A stretch of DNA of 64,000 bases from Stromatinia cepivora (Eukaryota > Ascomycota > Leotiomycetes > Helotiales > Sclerotiniaceae): the NCBI GenBank assembly GCA_014898415.1, contig RCTD01000028.1, positions 496,001-560,000 of the forward strand, read 5' to 3'. The notes below the pieces were generated by a model that ran no database searches, had not been told where the DNA came from, and saw only the letters and a program-made list of their open reading frames with translations. Every line of letters begins with the position of its first letter. Within the stretch, counting starts at the first letter, position 1. The position numbers were made by a program, and so were the translations under genes. Positions 1-11,196 of this stretch are shown here, in pieces.

Positions 1-765
1 CTCACTCTACCGGATCCAGACATCAACCCCTCGAAACCTACATCCCCTCCACTTTCCTCGCGCATTACCCGTCTCACAGCCGCAGACTCATCTCGAAATA
101 TGTTGTACCGAGACGAAGATTTACCATTCAATAAGGAAATAAACCTCACACGCGAAGTGCTCGACGATGAGGAAAGGTTGCCTTATGAAGCAGGAACATT
201 TGATGCAGTGTTAAGCTCTTTGAGTATGCATTGGATCAACGACCTTCCATCTCTACTCGCGCAAATCAATCATGTATTGAAACCAGATGCACCCTTCATG
301 GCAGCAATGTTTGGTGGCGATACATTATTCGAATTACGCACTTCATTGCAGCTCGCAGATATGGAACGAAGAGGAGGAGTCTCTCCACACGTTTCTCCCC
401 TAGCAGATGTAAGGGATATTGGAGGACTGCTACAGAAAGCGGGGTTCAAAATGTTAACCGTGGATATTGACGACATCATTATTGACTTTCCCGATACATT
501 TGCCCTGATGCAAGATTTGCAACGGATGGGCGAAAGCAATGCCATCCTAGGAAGAGAGGCAGGTGCAATCAAGAGGGATGTGCTTCTGGCAAACGAGGGA
601 ATATATCGAGAATTACATGGAAACGAGGATGGGACAATACCTGCAACATTCAGGATGATATATATGATTGGTTGGAAGGAAGGACCGAATCAGGCACAAC
701 CATTACCTCGAGGTAGTGGAGAGATCAATATCAAAGATGTTCTTGGCGGTGGAGAGGTTAGATGA
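1..765 (+). CDS. NDUFAF5-like complex I assembly factor (3' part)
   Basis: This is the C-terminal 254 residues of a class I methyltransferase-fold protein of the NDUFAF5 family, a mitochondrial matrix protein needed to assemble respiratory complex I (family knowledge: it hydroxylates an arginine of the NDUFS7 subunit). The frame is already open at base 1, so the ATG at 100 is internal and the SAM-motif region lies outside the window. Diagnostic stretches are FDAVLSSLSMHWINDLP, AMFGGDTLFELR and GGVSPHVSPLADVRDIGGLL, followed by the usual C-terminal region ending in FRMIYMIGW. No intron is visible in this part. The stop is TGA at 763-765. The next recognisable sequence downstream is a dead gene on the other strand. 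Confidence 0.88.
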   Translation, partial: LTLPDPDINPSKPTSPPLSSRITRLTAADSSRNMLYRDEDLPFNKEINLTREVLDDEERLPYEAGTFDAVLSSLSMHWINDLPSLLAQINHVLKPDAPFMAAMFGGDTLFELRTSLQLADMERRGGVSPHVSPLADVRDIGGLLQKAGFKMLTVDIDDIIIDFPDTFALMQDLQRMGESNAILGREAGAIKRDVLLANEGIYRELHGNEDGTIPATFRMIYMIGWKEGPNQAQPLPRGSGEINIKDVLGGGEVR

Positions 766-923
766 AAACTCACTGCTCAGATGACAATGCTTGGGCTGTA
801 TAGCACTCTTCATCATGAAATAAATTTATAATATCACCTTTCTCAAGGAGGCTAAGGGTACATACACAAATTGTCATTTATTCTCCATGCCTACTTATTT
901 TCTAAAATGCTTTCAATACTACA

Positions 924-1687
924 CTATTTAACTCTGCTATCGAAGAAAGTCAAAGCCGCAAGTGCGAAAGCATCAACAGCAGTAGTCATTGTCGGCTGAA
1001 TCTTTGGCGCAAAAATTTCTGAGTGATTATGGGGAATCTCCTCCATCCTTCCTTTAGACTTTGCTTCTTACCAAATATTCTCGTCAACGCAACCAAAGTT
1101 GTAAAAGATATAAGGAGCAACGCATCCTAAGGCCAAGTATGAGAAATCCTCACTCGCACCAAAAGGATCGGCTGGGATTAGATTCTTTCCTAAATACTCC
1201 CCAAAAGATATCTTGAGTATTTCTACTGCCGGTATGTCATTGACAGTAGGCGGCGCATGCATCGTCGTTTTAAATTGGGGTTCTCAGATGGCAAGAAAAC
1301 CAGAAATCTCGCATTCCGAATAAATGACTCGTTTGACAGCTGCGACTAGACGCTCATGAATAGCAGAATTGTATGAACGGATGGAGATTTTCAAGTCCAC
1401 AAAATCAGATACGACGTTTCCAGTAGTGCCTCCATGTATACTAGCGCACCCTATTACGGCAAGTTCCTCCGGCTCGTACTTCTTTCGTCACAATGCTTTA
1501 CAAATGTACCACAATGTGACTGGCAGTTACAACAGGATCAACACATAAGTCTGCACGAGAAACATACCCACTCTTGCCAAAGATCCGTACATCAAATGAA
1601 TCAACTACTGTCAAGATCACACCCCCCCTCCCCCCGAGCGATCATGCCAGCTTTGAAAGTGTGAGTATGCTGTCCGAGTACAATATC
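924..1687 (-). pseudogene. M20D amidohydrolase, C-terminal half, decayed
   Basis: Read on the minus strand from 1687, several frames together give a peptidase M20D (hippurate/amino-acylase type) protein from just before DIVLGQHTHTFKAG to the C-terminus: VVDSFDVRIFGKSG, DPVVTASHIVVHL*SIVTKEV, SIHGGTTGNVVSDFVDLKISI, MHAPPTVNDIPAVE, GASEDFSYLA (a family hallmark) and PHNHSEIFAPKIQPTM, ending at a TAG at 924-926. At least three frame changes and several stops interrupt it, including CAA to TAA within HL*SIV, so it cannot make a protein. Nothing recognisable as the N-terminal half precedes it here. The missing half is at 15080-15395 on the plus strand and ends at the residue where this one begins. 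Confidence 0.85.
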
Positions 1688-3100
1688 TGAATGGGATGTT
1701 GAAAAGCCTCCAAGACCCGAAGAACCATTTAAATCCCGAATTACTGGAACATTGAGAAGCATTTGAGCTTGGATGACCATTTGTTTCTCAAACCTGAACT
1801 GGAGATAACAAGACAAGTTTTAAGGCAAATGTATCTAGATACCCAGTAGACACCCTACTTTGCTGTGCGATATATTCGTCCATTGGAAGCCATTTTGCTT
1901 TCCTTGTGATATTGCCTTTTTTCAGATTTTTTCATCTTGTAGCCATAGCTATTGTCCTTGCCGATCAATTCACAACCAACGCACCTGGTCTAAAACTCAA
2001 AGAACGCCCCTTTCGTGAAGCTTGGTGTGCTCAATAGGTATTTCGAATTCCTTTATGGGAAAATCACTCGAATCTTTTCTATTCCAGCATTTCCACATCG
2101 CAAATTGCAATTCAGTGGGGGAAGATTCTTGAAAATCAATCTATCTCAGGATAGAATTGATTTGGGATAATAGTGTCATTTCGAAAGTTAAGTAGATCCA
2201 CTTGGAATAAGAGTACAACCTGAACAAATCCATAGTATCAAAGACTTTCACATTGCAGTCCGCTACATTCGCGTCTGAAAATGTTGCTTACCAACTCTTC
2301 ATACTTGGTAATCCATCCAGTAATTATGATGATCGAAAAATTTGTGAAGAATCTTTGGTACTTGACAAATAACCAACTCAAGAACGTATGACATCAGTTT
2401 CGACATATTTATACTCTGAAATTCTTAAGCGCCGATCAGTAGAGGTCGAATGTGGACTTACACTTCCAAGTTCGAGCTTGGTTCTTAAACAGGTATGAGT
2501 TTATATCTGTTTGTGTGATGCATATGTGAGAAAAGTTATAAAGTACGGAGTACTAAATGTGTTGATCATGAGCGGGAGCGGGCATGAGAATTGTTTCCGA
2601 AGTTTTCCCGCACAACTCATTCTATCCCATTACATCTGATTTCTATCTCCATCTCATCCCCCATTTCATATTGCATCCATATCCCTCAATCATATCATAG
2701 ATCAAACCCACTGACTTCAAAGATAAACAAAACTCACAACCTATGAAAAGTCTTATGTCACACTTCTCATAGACAAACAAGCGGGGTAAATCGCGTGCTG
2801 CAGGAGGAGTAAATAAATACGACGGTGGATTGGTGAGATGAACCCAGAATATATGATGTGATCCCGATAAGGGTTTGAAAATCTTATCATTCATTGTTTT
2901 GTTGATGATACAATAGCTAGGTGTTGATGATGTTAGATGCAGATACTTTAATCGCGTTTGCTTGAGGGGCTGCGTCGTGTATGTATAGTATGGATAGCAC
3001 TCATATATAACAAGATTTTGGTTCATTAGTGTTTTAATTGACATTATAACTTGCGTTCTTCAATTCATCCTACTTTATCGAATACCAAACAACATCAATC
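1688..3100. other. Intergenic, no gene recognised
   Basis: About 1.4 kb between the amidohydrolase relic and the dioxygenase gene. Minus-strand bases 1688-1816 may retain a weak, uncertain trace of the family's QPAEE..GAQAML region. I see no other coding homology. The 9-mer TACGGAGTA lies at 2544-2552. The last hundred bases are the presumed leader of the dioxygenase. Confidence 0.6.
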
Positions 3101-4875
3101 ATGGCTCCATCAGCAACCCAAGATCTCTCCATCCACCCCTCAACTAACATCAAAGACCTCGCTTCCTCTTCCAAAGCCACGCTTCCACTTCCAGCAAACA
3201 CACGAGCTCGATTGGAAAAAGCCGGAATTGACCTCTCGAATGGCTATCCTACGCGTCCAGGCAGTCCTTTGTATCGTATGTTATTTCTCACCATTTATCT
3301 TTATTCATCACATACAGGGTATCCAATAGTCCGGACTGCAGTCCAACAATGAGAAGCTTTTGGATTCCTGAATTTATTTGGGATATTCAAATGAATTGGA
3401 AGAATGAATTATATTTAAATTTTCATAATTTTTTAAATATTAAAAACGATTTGAATATTTAAACTATTTGAAACATTGAATTGTATTCAAACATTCAAAG
3501 AATTTCGATCATTGAAAGCTTAAATCTAGTCTGCCAGTCCAGGCTATTAGACACCCTGAGATTCATATTGATACAATAATGAACCTAATCAACTGACCCT
3601 ATTCACCCTTAAAGTCCAAGACGTCTTCGCCATCCGCAATACCCCACGAGAACACCACGATGCAGGATCTCGTGCCGATAAAACGAAGAAAAACCTCTTT
3701 GATGCCATTCGCAAGAATGATGGCAAGATAGTTGATCTAACCAAAAACATCGGAACGGAAATAAGTGGTATTCGTCTTGATGAATTGATGGATGAGCAGA
3801 AAGATGAATTGGCTTTGTTGGTGGCAGAGAGAAGTGTGGTATTTTTGAGGGGACAGGAAGGGTTGAGTCCAAAGGTGCAAAGGGACTTGGGGGCTTGGTG
3901 GGGAGAGGTTGAGGTTCATGTATGTTTGTTCTGTGTTTTGTCCTCCGGGGATGGAGATGAGGATGTAGATGAGGATTGGGATGGATGTGTGCTAATGATG
4001 TCATGTATAGCCACAAGTGCCGCATGTACCAGGACTACCCGGCGTAACGGTCATGTGGCCTGCGTTGCAAGCTAGTGAGACATCGAGGAAGACGGATTTT
4101 AGAAATCCAGGTGGCGCGAGTCGATGGCACTCGTAAGTTTCTTCTGTTCTTTTCTTTACTCACTCGAGTTCGTCCCAGGGATATATTACTAACATAAAAG
4201 CTTAAAGAGATTTGGTGCACGAACTCCACCCTGCAGGATTAACCCATTTACACAATGACACTGTTCCAGAAGTCGGAGGCGACACATTGTGGGCATCAGG
4301 ATATGCAGCTTACAGTAAACTGTCCCCGGATTTTCGCAAATTCATCGATGGGAAGCAAGCTATCTATGTTTCGTCGCATACATACCTCGATCGAGATGAT
4401 CCAACTGCTGGACCTAAACACATAGAACGAGTGCATCCCATTGTGCGTGTTCATCCTGTTACAGGATGGAAGACCTTGTGGGTGAATAGGGCTATGACAA
4501 AGTCGATTGTTGGATTGGATAAGGCGGAAAGTGATTTGATTTTGGGATATTTGTATGATGTTTTTGAGACGAATGTGGATATTCAGGTTAGATTTAGATG
4601 GACCGCTGGATCGAGTGCTATTTGGGTGAGTTTTTTTCTCGCGACTTTTTTATGTCCTTCAAATTGAGATCGAGATTGGAAATGAAGGGGTAATAAGCGA
4701 CGAGATGCTAACAGCAATTGAATAGGACAATAGAAGTACAATCCATAACGCCAGTTGGGATTATGAGGGAATAGAAGAGAGACATGGGACAAGAGTCACG
4801 AGTTTGGCGGAAAAACCATACTATGAGGAGGGAGCAAAGTCGAGAAGAGAGGCTTTGGGGTTGAATGATGACTAA
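3101..4875 (+). CDS. TauD/TfdA-type Fe(II)/2-oxoglutarate dioxygenase
   Basis: A non-haem iron dioxygenase of the TauD family; fungal members are usually called alpha-ketoglutarate-dependent sulfonate dioxygenases and release sulfite from organosulfonates. The substrate here is not determinable. Exons by eye: 3101-3275, 3615-3919, 4011-4132, 4208-4625, 4726-4875, giving 389 residues. The iron triad is visible: H200-x-D202 in RWHSDLVHE and the distal His near 347 in STIHNASWDY, with the 2-oxoglutarate-binding Arg in RHGTRVT. The first intron (339 bp) is much longer than the others (75-100 bp) because it contains an inverted-repeat element at 3315-3558. The reading frame is intact across all junctions. 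The gene looks functional unless the long first intron is mis-spliced. Confidence 0.9.
3315..3558. mobile_element. hAT-like MITE, copy 1, in intron 1 of the dioxygenase gene
   Basis: A 244-bp non-coding element with imperfect terminal inverted repeats: left end CAGGGTATCCAATAG, right end (reverse complement) CAGGGTGTCTAATAG. The first ~60 bases resemble the left end of the element at 9205-9592, including CAATAGTCCGGACTG and AGCTTTTGGATTC. The interior is very AT-rich with repeated ATTCAAA/TTTGAA words. No clean target duplication remains (ATCACATA left, AGATTCAT right), suggesting an older insertion than copy 2. The branch-site-like CTAATCAACTGAC and the acceptor lie outside the element, so it appears to have landed in a pre-existing intron. 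Confidence 0.75.
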
Positions 4876-6163
4876 TTGGAAAGTTGTTGGTGTGGAATTA
4901 TTTTGAGGGGAAGTGTTTTAAGTGAACTTTCAATATCAAATTAAAGCCCATTTCTACGATAAATGTTGTACCCTGCAGTGATCACTTTGAACGGTATCGT
5001 GTAAGAACGGAGTCTTATCATGTCTTAAATCCACCGGACTCGAGGATGGGTCATCTCGAAAAATCCCGTCTCCCGTCTCCGGGTCACGTAGTAAAGACGA
5101 CAATTGTATCGTCGAAAGAGGACAACAGACCATACAACATAATGAGAGACAAATCGATGGATTGGATTTGATTGTGTTTGAACATGCTTCAAGAGAAATG
5201 GTAAATTTTATGTCCCGATACCCGAGATTGAGATTTATAATCTGGGGGAAGGTTGGTCCCGTAAGTATAAAGAGTGGGTCTAGGTATCCGAGACTAACCC
5301 TACATTATCTTTTTGAGTTTTCGTCAAGGACATGGTAGCGAAATGCTTACTTACTACCTAGTAGATGATTAGTATGTACACTGTACTCCGTACTGTACAC
5401 AGTACGTGAAAAATTAAATTGGTAGGCTGGCTCACACCGCATTTGCTGATTATCAAGAATATTCGATTTGAAGAGAAATCCGATAAAAGTTCCACGAAAG
5501 GGGCTCGCTCAATTAGATGTAACAGTTGAGCAACATTCAGATTAACTTTTCTGAGTTTAAACGACGGCAGAGGATCCCGATAGATCTAGAATGCTTGTTT
5601 TGTGCGAAGTTTCCACTCGCCCATACTTTATACTTTTCAGTGCAGCACAGACAGTATCAATCATTACTTGGCGTACGGAAGAGGATGATATGTTCTGATG
5701 CCTCACCCGCCGCTGGCCATCGAGCCTCGGGACCGAATCCTCCCCGAATGGAATTGTCTTGATTCCTGGATGACTAACATAAATTCACACTAGAATCCGC
5801 CAATCAGCATACATCTTTGCTCGGCCTTCAAATATACCGATTGGCGTCCTCCCACCCTTTGTTCCTTCCAACTTCCAAGGTTCTCCAAAATTCTGCGCAC
5901 ACCTGCAGTATTGGTAATCCTCGTATGGGTCTCTGACGCTAACACTCTGTGTTAATTTCCACACTGATCTCCTATCAGGCTATCATACCCTTGTCTAAGG
6001 TAAAGATGCATTATCCTCTGACCGCGTTTGGAGGCGATGGCCGGATTATAGATAAGATGCACTTCTTTCCCCTCTAAAATGTTTTGTGAAGCTTTAGCGA
6101 TTTGTGATCTCCCATCCAGTATACCTCCGTGAAGCTGCTGATCTTTGATCAAGAAGTTTCAAT
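4876..6163. other. Intergenic, upstream of the ABC transporter
   Basis: About 1.3 kb of non-coding sequence between two plus-strand genes. It contains a palindrome-rich spot around 5376-5405 made of repeated TGTAC/GTAC words, with TACTCCGTA (reverse complement of the recurring TACGGAGTA) at 5384-5392. I see no further coding homology. The 3' part is presumably the promoter and leader of the transporter. Confidence 0.55.
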
Positions 6164-9100
6164 ATGGTAGATCCGCTTGATCATGAGAAAGAATTCGCCT
6201 CTTCGGATCCTGTAGCCGCATTGGAAGATACAACCCATGAAGAACCACGAGATGAAGATGGGTCTGATAGGGAATATTTGGAAAAACATAGTGAACAATC
6301 GACTCATCAAAATTCACTCGATGCCGGAAACCGTGAGAAGGAATATATGGAAATTTCGAGCCCAGGTGGTGGGGGTAGCCATTCATCAGAGGGGGATTTC
6401 GACCATGAGAAACGACCAGAGATAAAGCGGATTCAAAGTTATGCCACATCTAATAGTGCTGTAACGAGAACAGATTCCAATGTAGATCATCCTGTTGTCA
6501 AGAAAGCATGGTACAAAAAGATCAATCCATTGAGATGGGGCTCTGTTCCTCCTGTTCCAGAAACTCGAACACCATCCAGAGAACACACAGCTTCATTATT
6601 GTCTTTAATATACTTCCAATGGATAGCACCTATAATGAATGTGAGTCTTTGATTCAAGCTAGCTTCATGCACCTCTTATGCTAATGATTCTAGGCTGGCT
6701 ATCGACGACAACTCGAACATAATGATATATGGACGGTAAACCCAAATCGAAGTGTGGACCTATTAACAGACAAATTACAAGCATCTTTCAAACAAAGAGT
6801 GGCGAATGGGGAAAAATATCCACTGATATGGGCCTTGCACGAAACATTCAAATTCGAGTTTTGGGTAGGAGGAGCTTGTCAAGCTATGTCCAATATCCTC
6901 CAAGTCATATCACCTTTTACACTACGATATCTGATTACATTCGCCTCAGACGCATATATAGCAGCACAAGAAGGACTTCCTGCGCCTAATATTGGAAAAG
7001 GATTAGGACTCGTGTTTGGTATCACTATAATGCAGATGTTGCAATCTCTGGGCACCAATCATTTTATATATCGTGGGATGATGGTTGGAGGGCAATCCAG
7101 AGCCGTGCTTATCTCAGCCATTTTCGAAAAGGCTATGAAAATCTCGGGGCGAGCCAAGGCTGGAGGTCGTTCGATCAAGAGCCAAGAAGATGAGAAGGAT
7201 GCTCAAAAAGCTCAAGATCTAGTCGACCAAGCTAAGGGCAAGAAAGGCAAGAAGAACTTCGGTCCCAAAGGAGCACCAGATGCTGGACGGGGAATAGCAG
7301 GTGATGGTACAGGATGGGCCGCGGGCAAAATAGTTAACCTGATGTCCACCGATACTTACAGGATTGATCAGGCAAGCGGCATGTTCCATTTGATCTGGAC
7401 AGCACCTATTGCTTGCATTATCACTCTCATACTCCTTCTCATTAACTTGACCTACAGCGCTCTTGCAGGTTTTGGGCTGCTGGTCGTCGGTCTTCCCTTA
7501 TTAACCAAGGCTGTCAAGAGGCTTTTCGCAAGACGGAAGGCTATCAACAAGATCACTGACCAAAGAGTCAGTCTTACACAAGAGATTCTTCAGTCAGTGC
7601 GATTTGTGAAGTTTTTCGGTTGGGAGACGGCATTTTTAGACAGGCTTGCTGCAATCAGGAATAAAGAGATTCGTTCTATCCAGATCTTATTGGCGATACG
7701 AAACGCCATAAACGCTGTCTCCTTGACTATGCCTATATTTGCTTCAATGATAGCTTTCATTACTTATAGCTTGACAGATCACGGGCTAAGCCCAGCACGT
7801 GTATTCTCGTCTCTTGCTCTGTTCAACTCATTACGATTGCCACTAAACCTACTGCCCATGGTCATTGGGCAGGTTATTGATGCTTGGTCATCAACTCATC
7901 GAATTCAAGAGTATTTACTCAGTGAAGAGCAAGAAGATGATGCGAAGCCAGACCATGAACTAGAAGGGGCCATAGCTTTACAAGGCGCTGACTTTACTTG
8001 GGAACGAACAGCTACCCAGGATTCGGACAAAAGCGGACCGCCTGGAAAGAAGCAAACAAAGGCCGAGATCAAAGTTGGAAAGGATGCCAAGAATCAAGAG
8101 GCTAGAGACGAAAAAGCTGCCATCGCACCTCAATCGAATTCTTCCCAAAACAATGAAGGTACCCCTCTCGACGATGCGAGCACTATTATTGAAGAGCGAG
8201 AACCTTTTAATTTACAAAATATGACTTTCACTATTGGCAGGAACGAATTGGTAGCCGTGATAGGTGGAGTTGGAAGCGGGAAAAGCTCTTTGCTTGCTGC
8301 TCTCGCAGGTGATATGCGAAAAACAAAGGGAGAGATGATCATGGGTGCCGATCGAGCCTTTTGCCCACAATACGCTTGGATTCAAAATGCAACTGTCAGA
8401 GACAACATTTTATTTGGGAAGGACATGAACAAATCATGGTATAACAAAGTAATTGATGCTTGTGCATTGAGACCTGATCTGGACATGCTACCAAATGGTG
8501 ATCAAACCGAAATTGGTGAAAGGGGTATCACTGTGTCTGGAGGTCAGAAACAACGAATGAATATTGCACGAGCTATCTACTTTGATGCTGATTTGATTTT
8601 AATGGACGATCCGTTGAGTGCCGTCGATGCACATGTTGGTCGTCATATCTTCGACAATGCGATCATGGGCTTGTTGAAGGATAAAGCTAGAATTTTGGCC
8701 ACCCATCAGCTATGGGTATTGAACCGTTGTGATAGGATTATATGGATGGAAGAGGGCAAGATCCAAGCGATCGACACATTTAGCAATCTCATGAACAACT
8801 ATGCCAGTTTCCAACAGCTCATGGAGACAACAGCAGTTGAAGAACAACACGAGCCAGAAGCTGAAGAAGAAGATGTTGAAGAGGAGAAAAGAAGTGAAAA
8901 GAAGAAGAAGCATAAAGCCCCAGGTCTGATGCAAGCCGAAGAGAGATCCGCTAAAAGTGTTTCTTGGGCAGTCTACGCTGATTATGTACGGGCTTCTGGC
9001 AGCCTTTTGAACGCACCAATCATCCTATCGCTACTCCTACTTTCGCAAGGTGCCAATATTGCCACCAGTTTGTGGCTATCATGGTGGACAAGCAATAAAT

Positions 9101-11196
9101 TCGGATACTCCACTGCGGTGTATATTGGAGTATATGCTGCGCTTGGTGCCGGTCAAGCTTTGCTGCTGTTTCTCTTTGCTTTGTAAGTGATTTACTTTTC
9201 TACCCAGAGTGTTCAATAGTCCGGACTGTAGCCGGACAATGTGTAGCTTTTGGATTCTTGAATTCAGTTCAAACATTCAGATCATTTGAGGCATTCAAAT
9301 CGTTTGAGGTATTGAAATTGTTTGAAACATTCAAATCGTCTGAGTTATTCAAATTATTTGAGATGTCCAAGTCGTTTAAGATATCCAAATCGTTTGAGAA
9401 ATCCAAATCGTTTGAGAAATCCAAATCATTGGGTCCCTGAATCCAGTTCAAACATTGAAATCATTTGATTATTCTGATTCGATTCAATATTTCAACTAAT
9501 TTGAATGTTTGGACCATAACTCAAACATTCAAACCTTTCTAAATATTGAAAACTCATATCTAGTCTGCTAATCCAATCTATTGAACACTCTGTTTCTACC
9601 GCTAAATCAAGATGTCAATTTTGCTAACCACACATTAGGTCTCTTACAATCCTAGGAACAATTGCAAGTAAGGTAATGCTCAGCAAAGCCATTACAAAAG
9701 CACTTCGAGCACCTATGTCTTTCTTTGACACAACCCCTTTAGGTCGCATCACCAACCGGTTTTCAAGAGATGTTGATGTTATGGATAATAACCTAACTGA
9801 CGCCATACGGATGTACTTTTTAACTATGGCCATGATTATCTCGGTCTTTGCCTTAATCATTGCCTACTTCCATTATTTTGCTATTGCGCTTGCACCATTA
9901 TTAGTGCTATTCCTCTTCGCAGCCGGATATTATCGAGCATCGGCACGAGAAATGAAGCGTTTCGAATCAGTCTTCCGATCAAATGTCTTTGCTAAATTCA
10001 GTGAAGGGCTTTCTGGAACAGCTACTATTAAAGCATATGGACTACAACATCGATTCACTACTGATCTGAGGAAGGCTATTGATGAGATGAATTCTGCTTA
10101 TTTTCTTACATTCTCTAACCAGCGCTGGTTATCAACTCGGCTTGACATAATTGGTAATTTACTTGTATTTGTGACTGGAATTCTAGTTATCACTTCTAGG
10201 TTCTCCGTGGGGCCATCTACTGCAGGATTGGTATTGTCTTACATTTTGTCTATTGTTCAAATGATTCAGTTTACAGTTCGCCAACTGGCGGAAGTAGAGA
10301 ATGGAATGAATGCCACGGAACGTCTCCATTATTACGGCACGTCGTTAGAAGAGGAGGCGCCACTTCACACAATAGAAGTTCGCCCATCATGGCCCGAAAG
10401 TGGCGAGATTGTTTTCAACAATGTTGAAATGAGATACAGGGAAAACCTTCCGCTGGTTTTGTCCGGCCTATCGATGCACGTCAAAGGTGGCGAGCGTATT
10501 GGAGTGGTTGGTCGTACAGGTGCTGGAAAATCAAGTATCATGTCCACCCTCTTCCGCCTCGTTGAAATCTCTGGTGGTTCGATCATTGTGGATGGTGTGG
10601 ACATCAGCAAGATTGGACTTCATGACCTTCGATCTCGTCTTGCTATCATCCCACAAGATCCCACCCTGTTCAAGGGAACCATCAGAAGCAATCTAGATCC
10701 ATTCAATGAACACACTGATTTGGAACTATGGTCCGCATTACGACAATCTGACCTTGTGGCGTCGGACTCGAATCTCAACGATGAAGTCACAGGACGTATA
10801 CATCTCGATTCTATAGTCGAAGATGAAGGATTGAATTACTCGCTAGGCCAAAGACAATTAATGGCTCTCGCCCGCGCTCTTGTCCGTGGCTCACAAATTA
10901 TTGTTTGTGATGAAGCTACCAGTTCCGTTGATATGGAAACTGATGAGAAGATTCAAAGAACTATTCAAGAAGGGTTCAGAGGCAAGACGCTTTTGTGTAT
11001 TGCTCATAGACTCAAGACTATTATCGGATATGATCGCATTTGCGTCATGGATAAGGGCACAATTGCAGAATTAGATGAGCCGATCAGGTTGTGGGAGCAA
11101 GGAGGGATTTTCAGGGCTATGTGTGATAGAAGTGGTATCCGAAGAGAAGATTTTGCTAGAGCAGCGGTTCCGACGGCGATGGTGAAAGAGGACTAA
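6164..11196 (+). CDS. ABCC-subfamily (YOR1-like) ABC transporter
   Basis: A full-size ABC exporter of the MRP/YOR1 group (TMD-NBD-TMD-NBD), predicted in the plasma membrane; yeast YOR1 exports organic anions and drugs. Exons by eye: 6164-6640, 6694-9182, 9639-11196, giving 1507 residues, close to YOR1. The N-terminus is a hydrophilic acidic tail of about 150 residues. NBD1 has Walker A GGVGSGKSS (about residue 683), signature VSGGQKQRMNIARA and Walker B LILMDDPLSAVD, where Asp replaces the catalytic Glu as usual for ABCC. NBD2 has Walker A GRTGAGKSS (about 1280), SLGQRQLMALARAL and IIVCDEATSSVD. A charged Lys/Glu linker follows NBD1. The second intron, 456 bp, is swollen by an inverted-repeat element. 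The transported substrate cannot be read from sequence, and no biosynthetic cluster surrounds the gene. Confidence 0.95.
9205..9592. mobile_element. hAT-like MITE, copy 2, in intron 2 of the ABC transporter
   Basis: A 388-bp element bounded by perfect 15-bp terminal inverted repeats, CAGAGTGTTCAATAG, and flanked by an exact 8-bp duplication, TTTCTACC, at 9197-9204 and 9593-9600. An 8-bp duplication with CAG-starting ends is the hallmark of hAT superfamily transposition. There is no transposase. Most of the interior is an 18-bp tandem repeat. The intron donor at 9183 and a TGCTAACC branch-like site near 9622 lie outside the element, so transport-gene splicing can bypass it. Confidence 0.88.
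9278..9439. repeat. 18-bp minisatellite, nine units, inside MITE copy 2
   Basis: Nine consecutive 18-bp units fill the element, with consensus close to CAAATCGTTTGAGAAATC. Units six and beyond are nearly identical while earlier ones have diverged. Each unit contains the self-complementary core CAAATnnTTTG. Because 18 is a multiple of three, both strands stay open for about 60 codons, but this is an artefact of periodicity rather than a gene. Confidence 0.9.

Noticed and set aside
3609..4025. 138-codon minus-strand frame, His/Pro-rich
   Set aside because: Antisense to exons 2-3 of the dioxygenase, whose iron-binding motifs are in the plus frame.
9258..9451. Open frames of about 60 codons on both strands, rich in Phe/Lys/Ser or Asn/Asp/Leu
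   Set aside because: Both are products of an 18-bp tandem repeat inside an intron-borne MITE.
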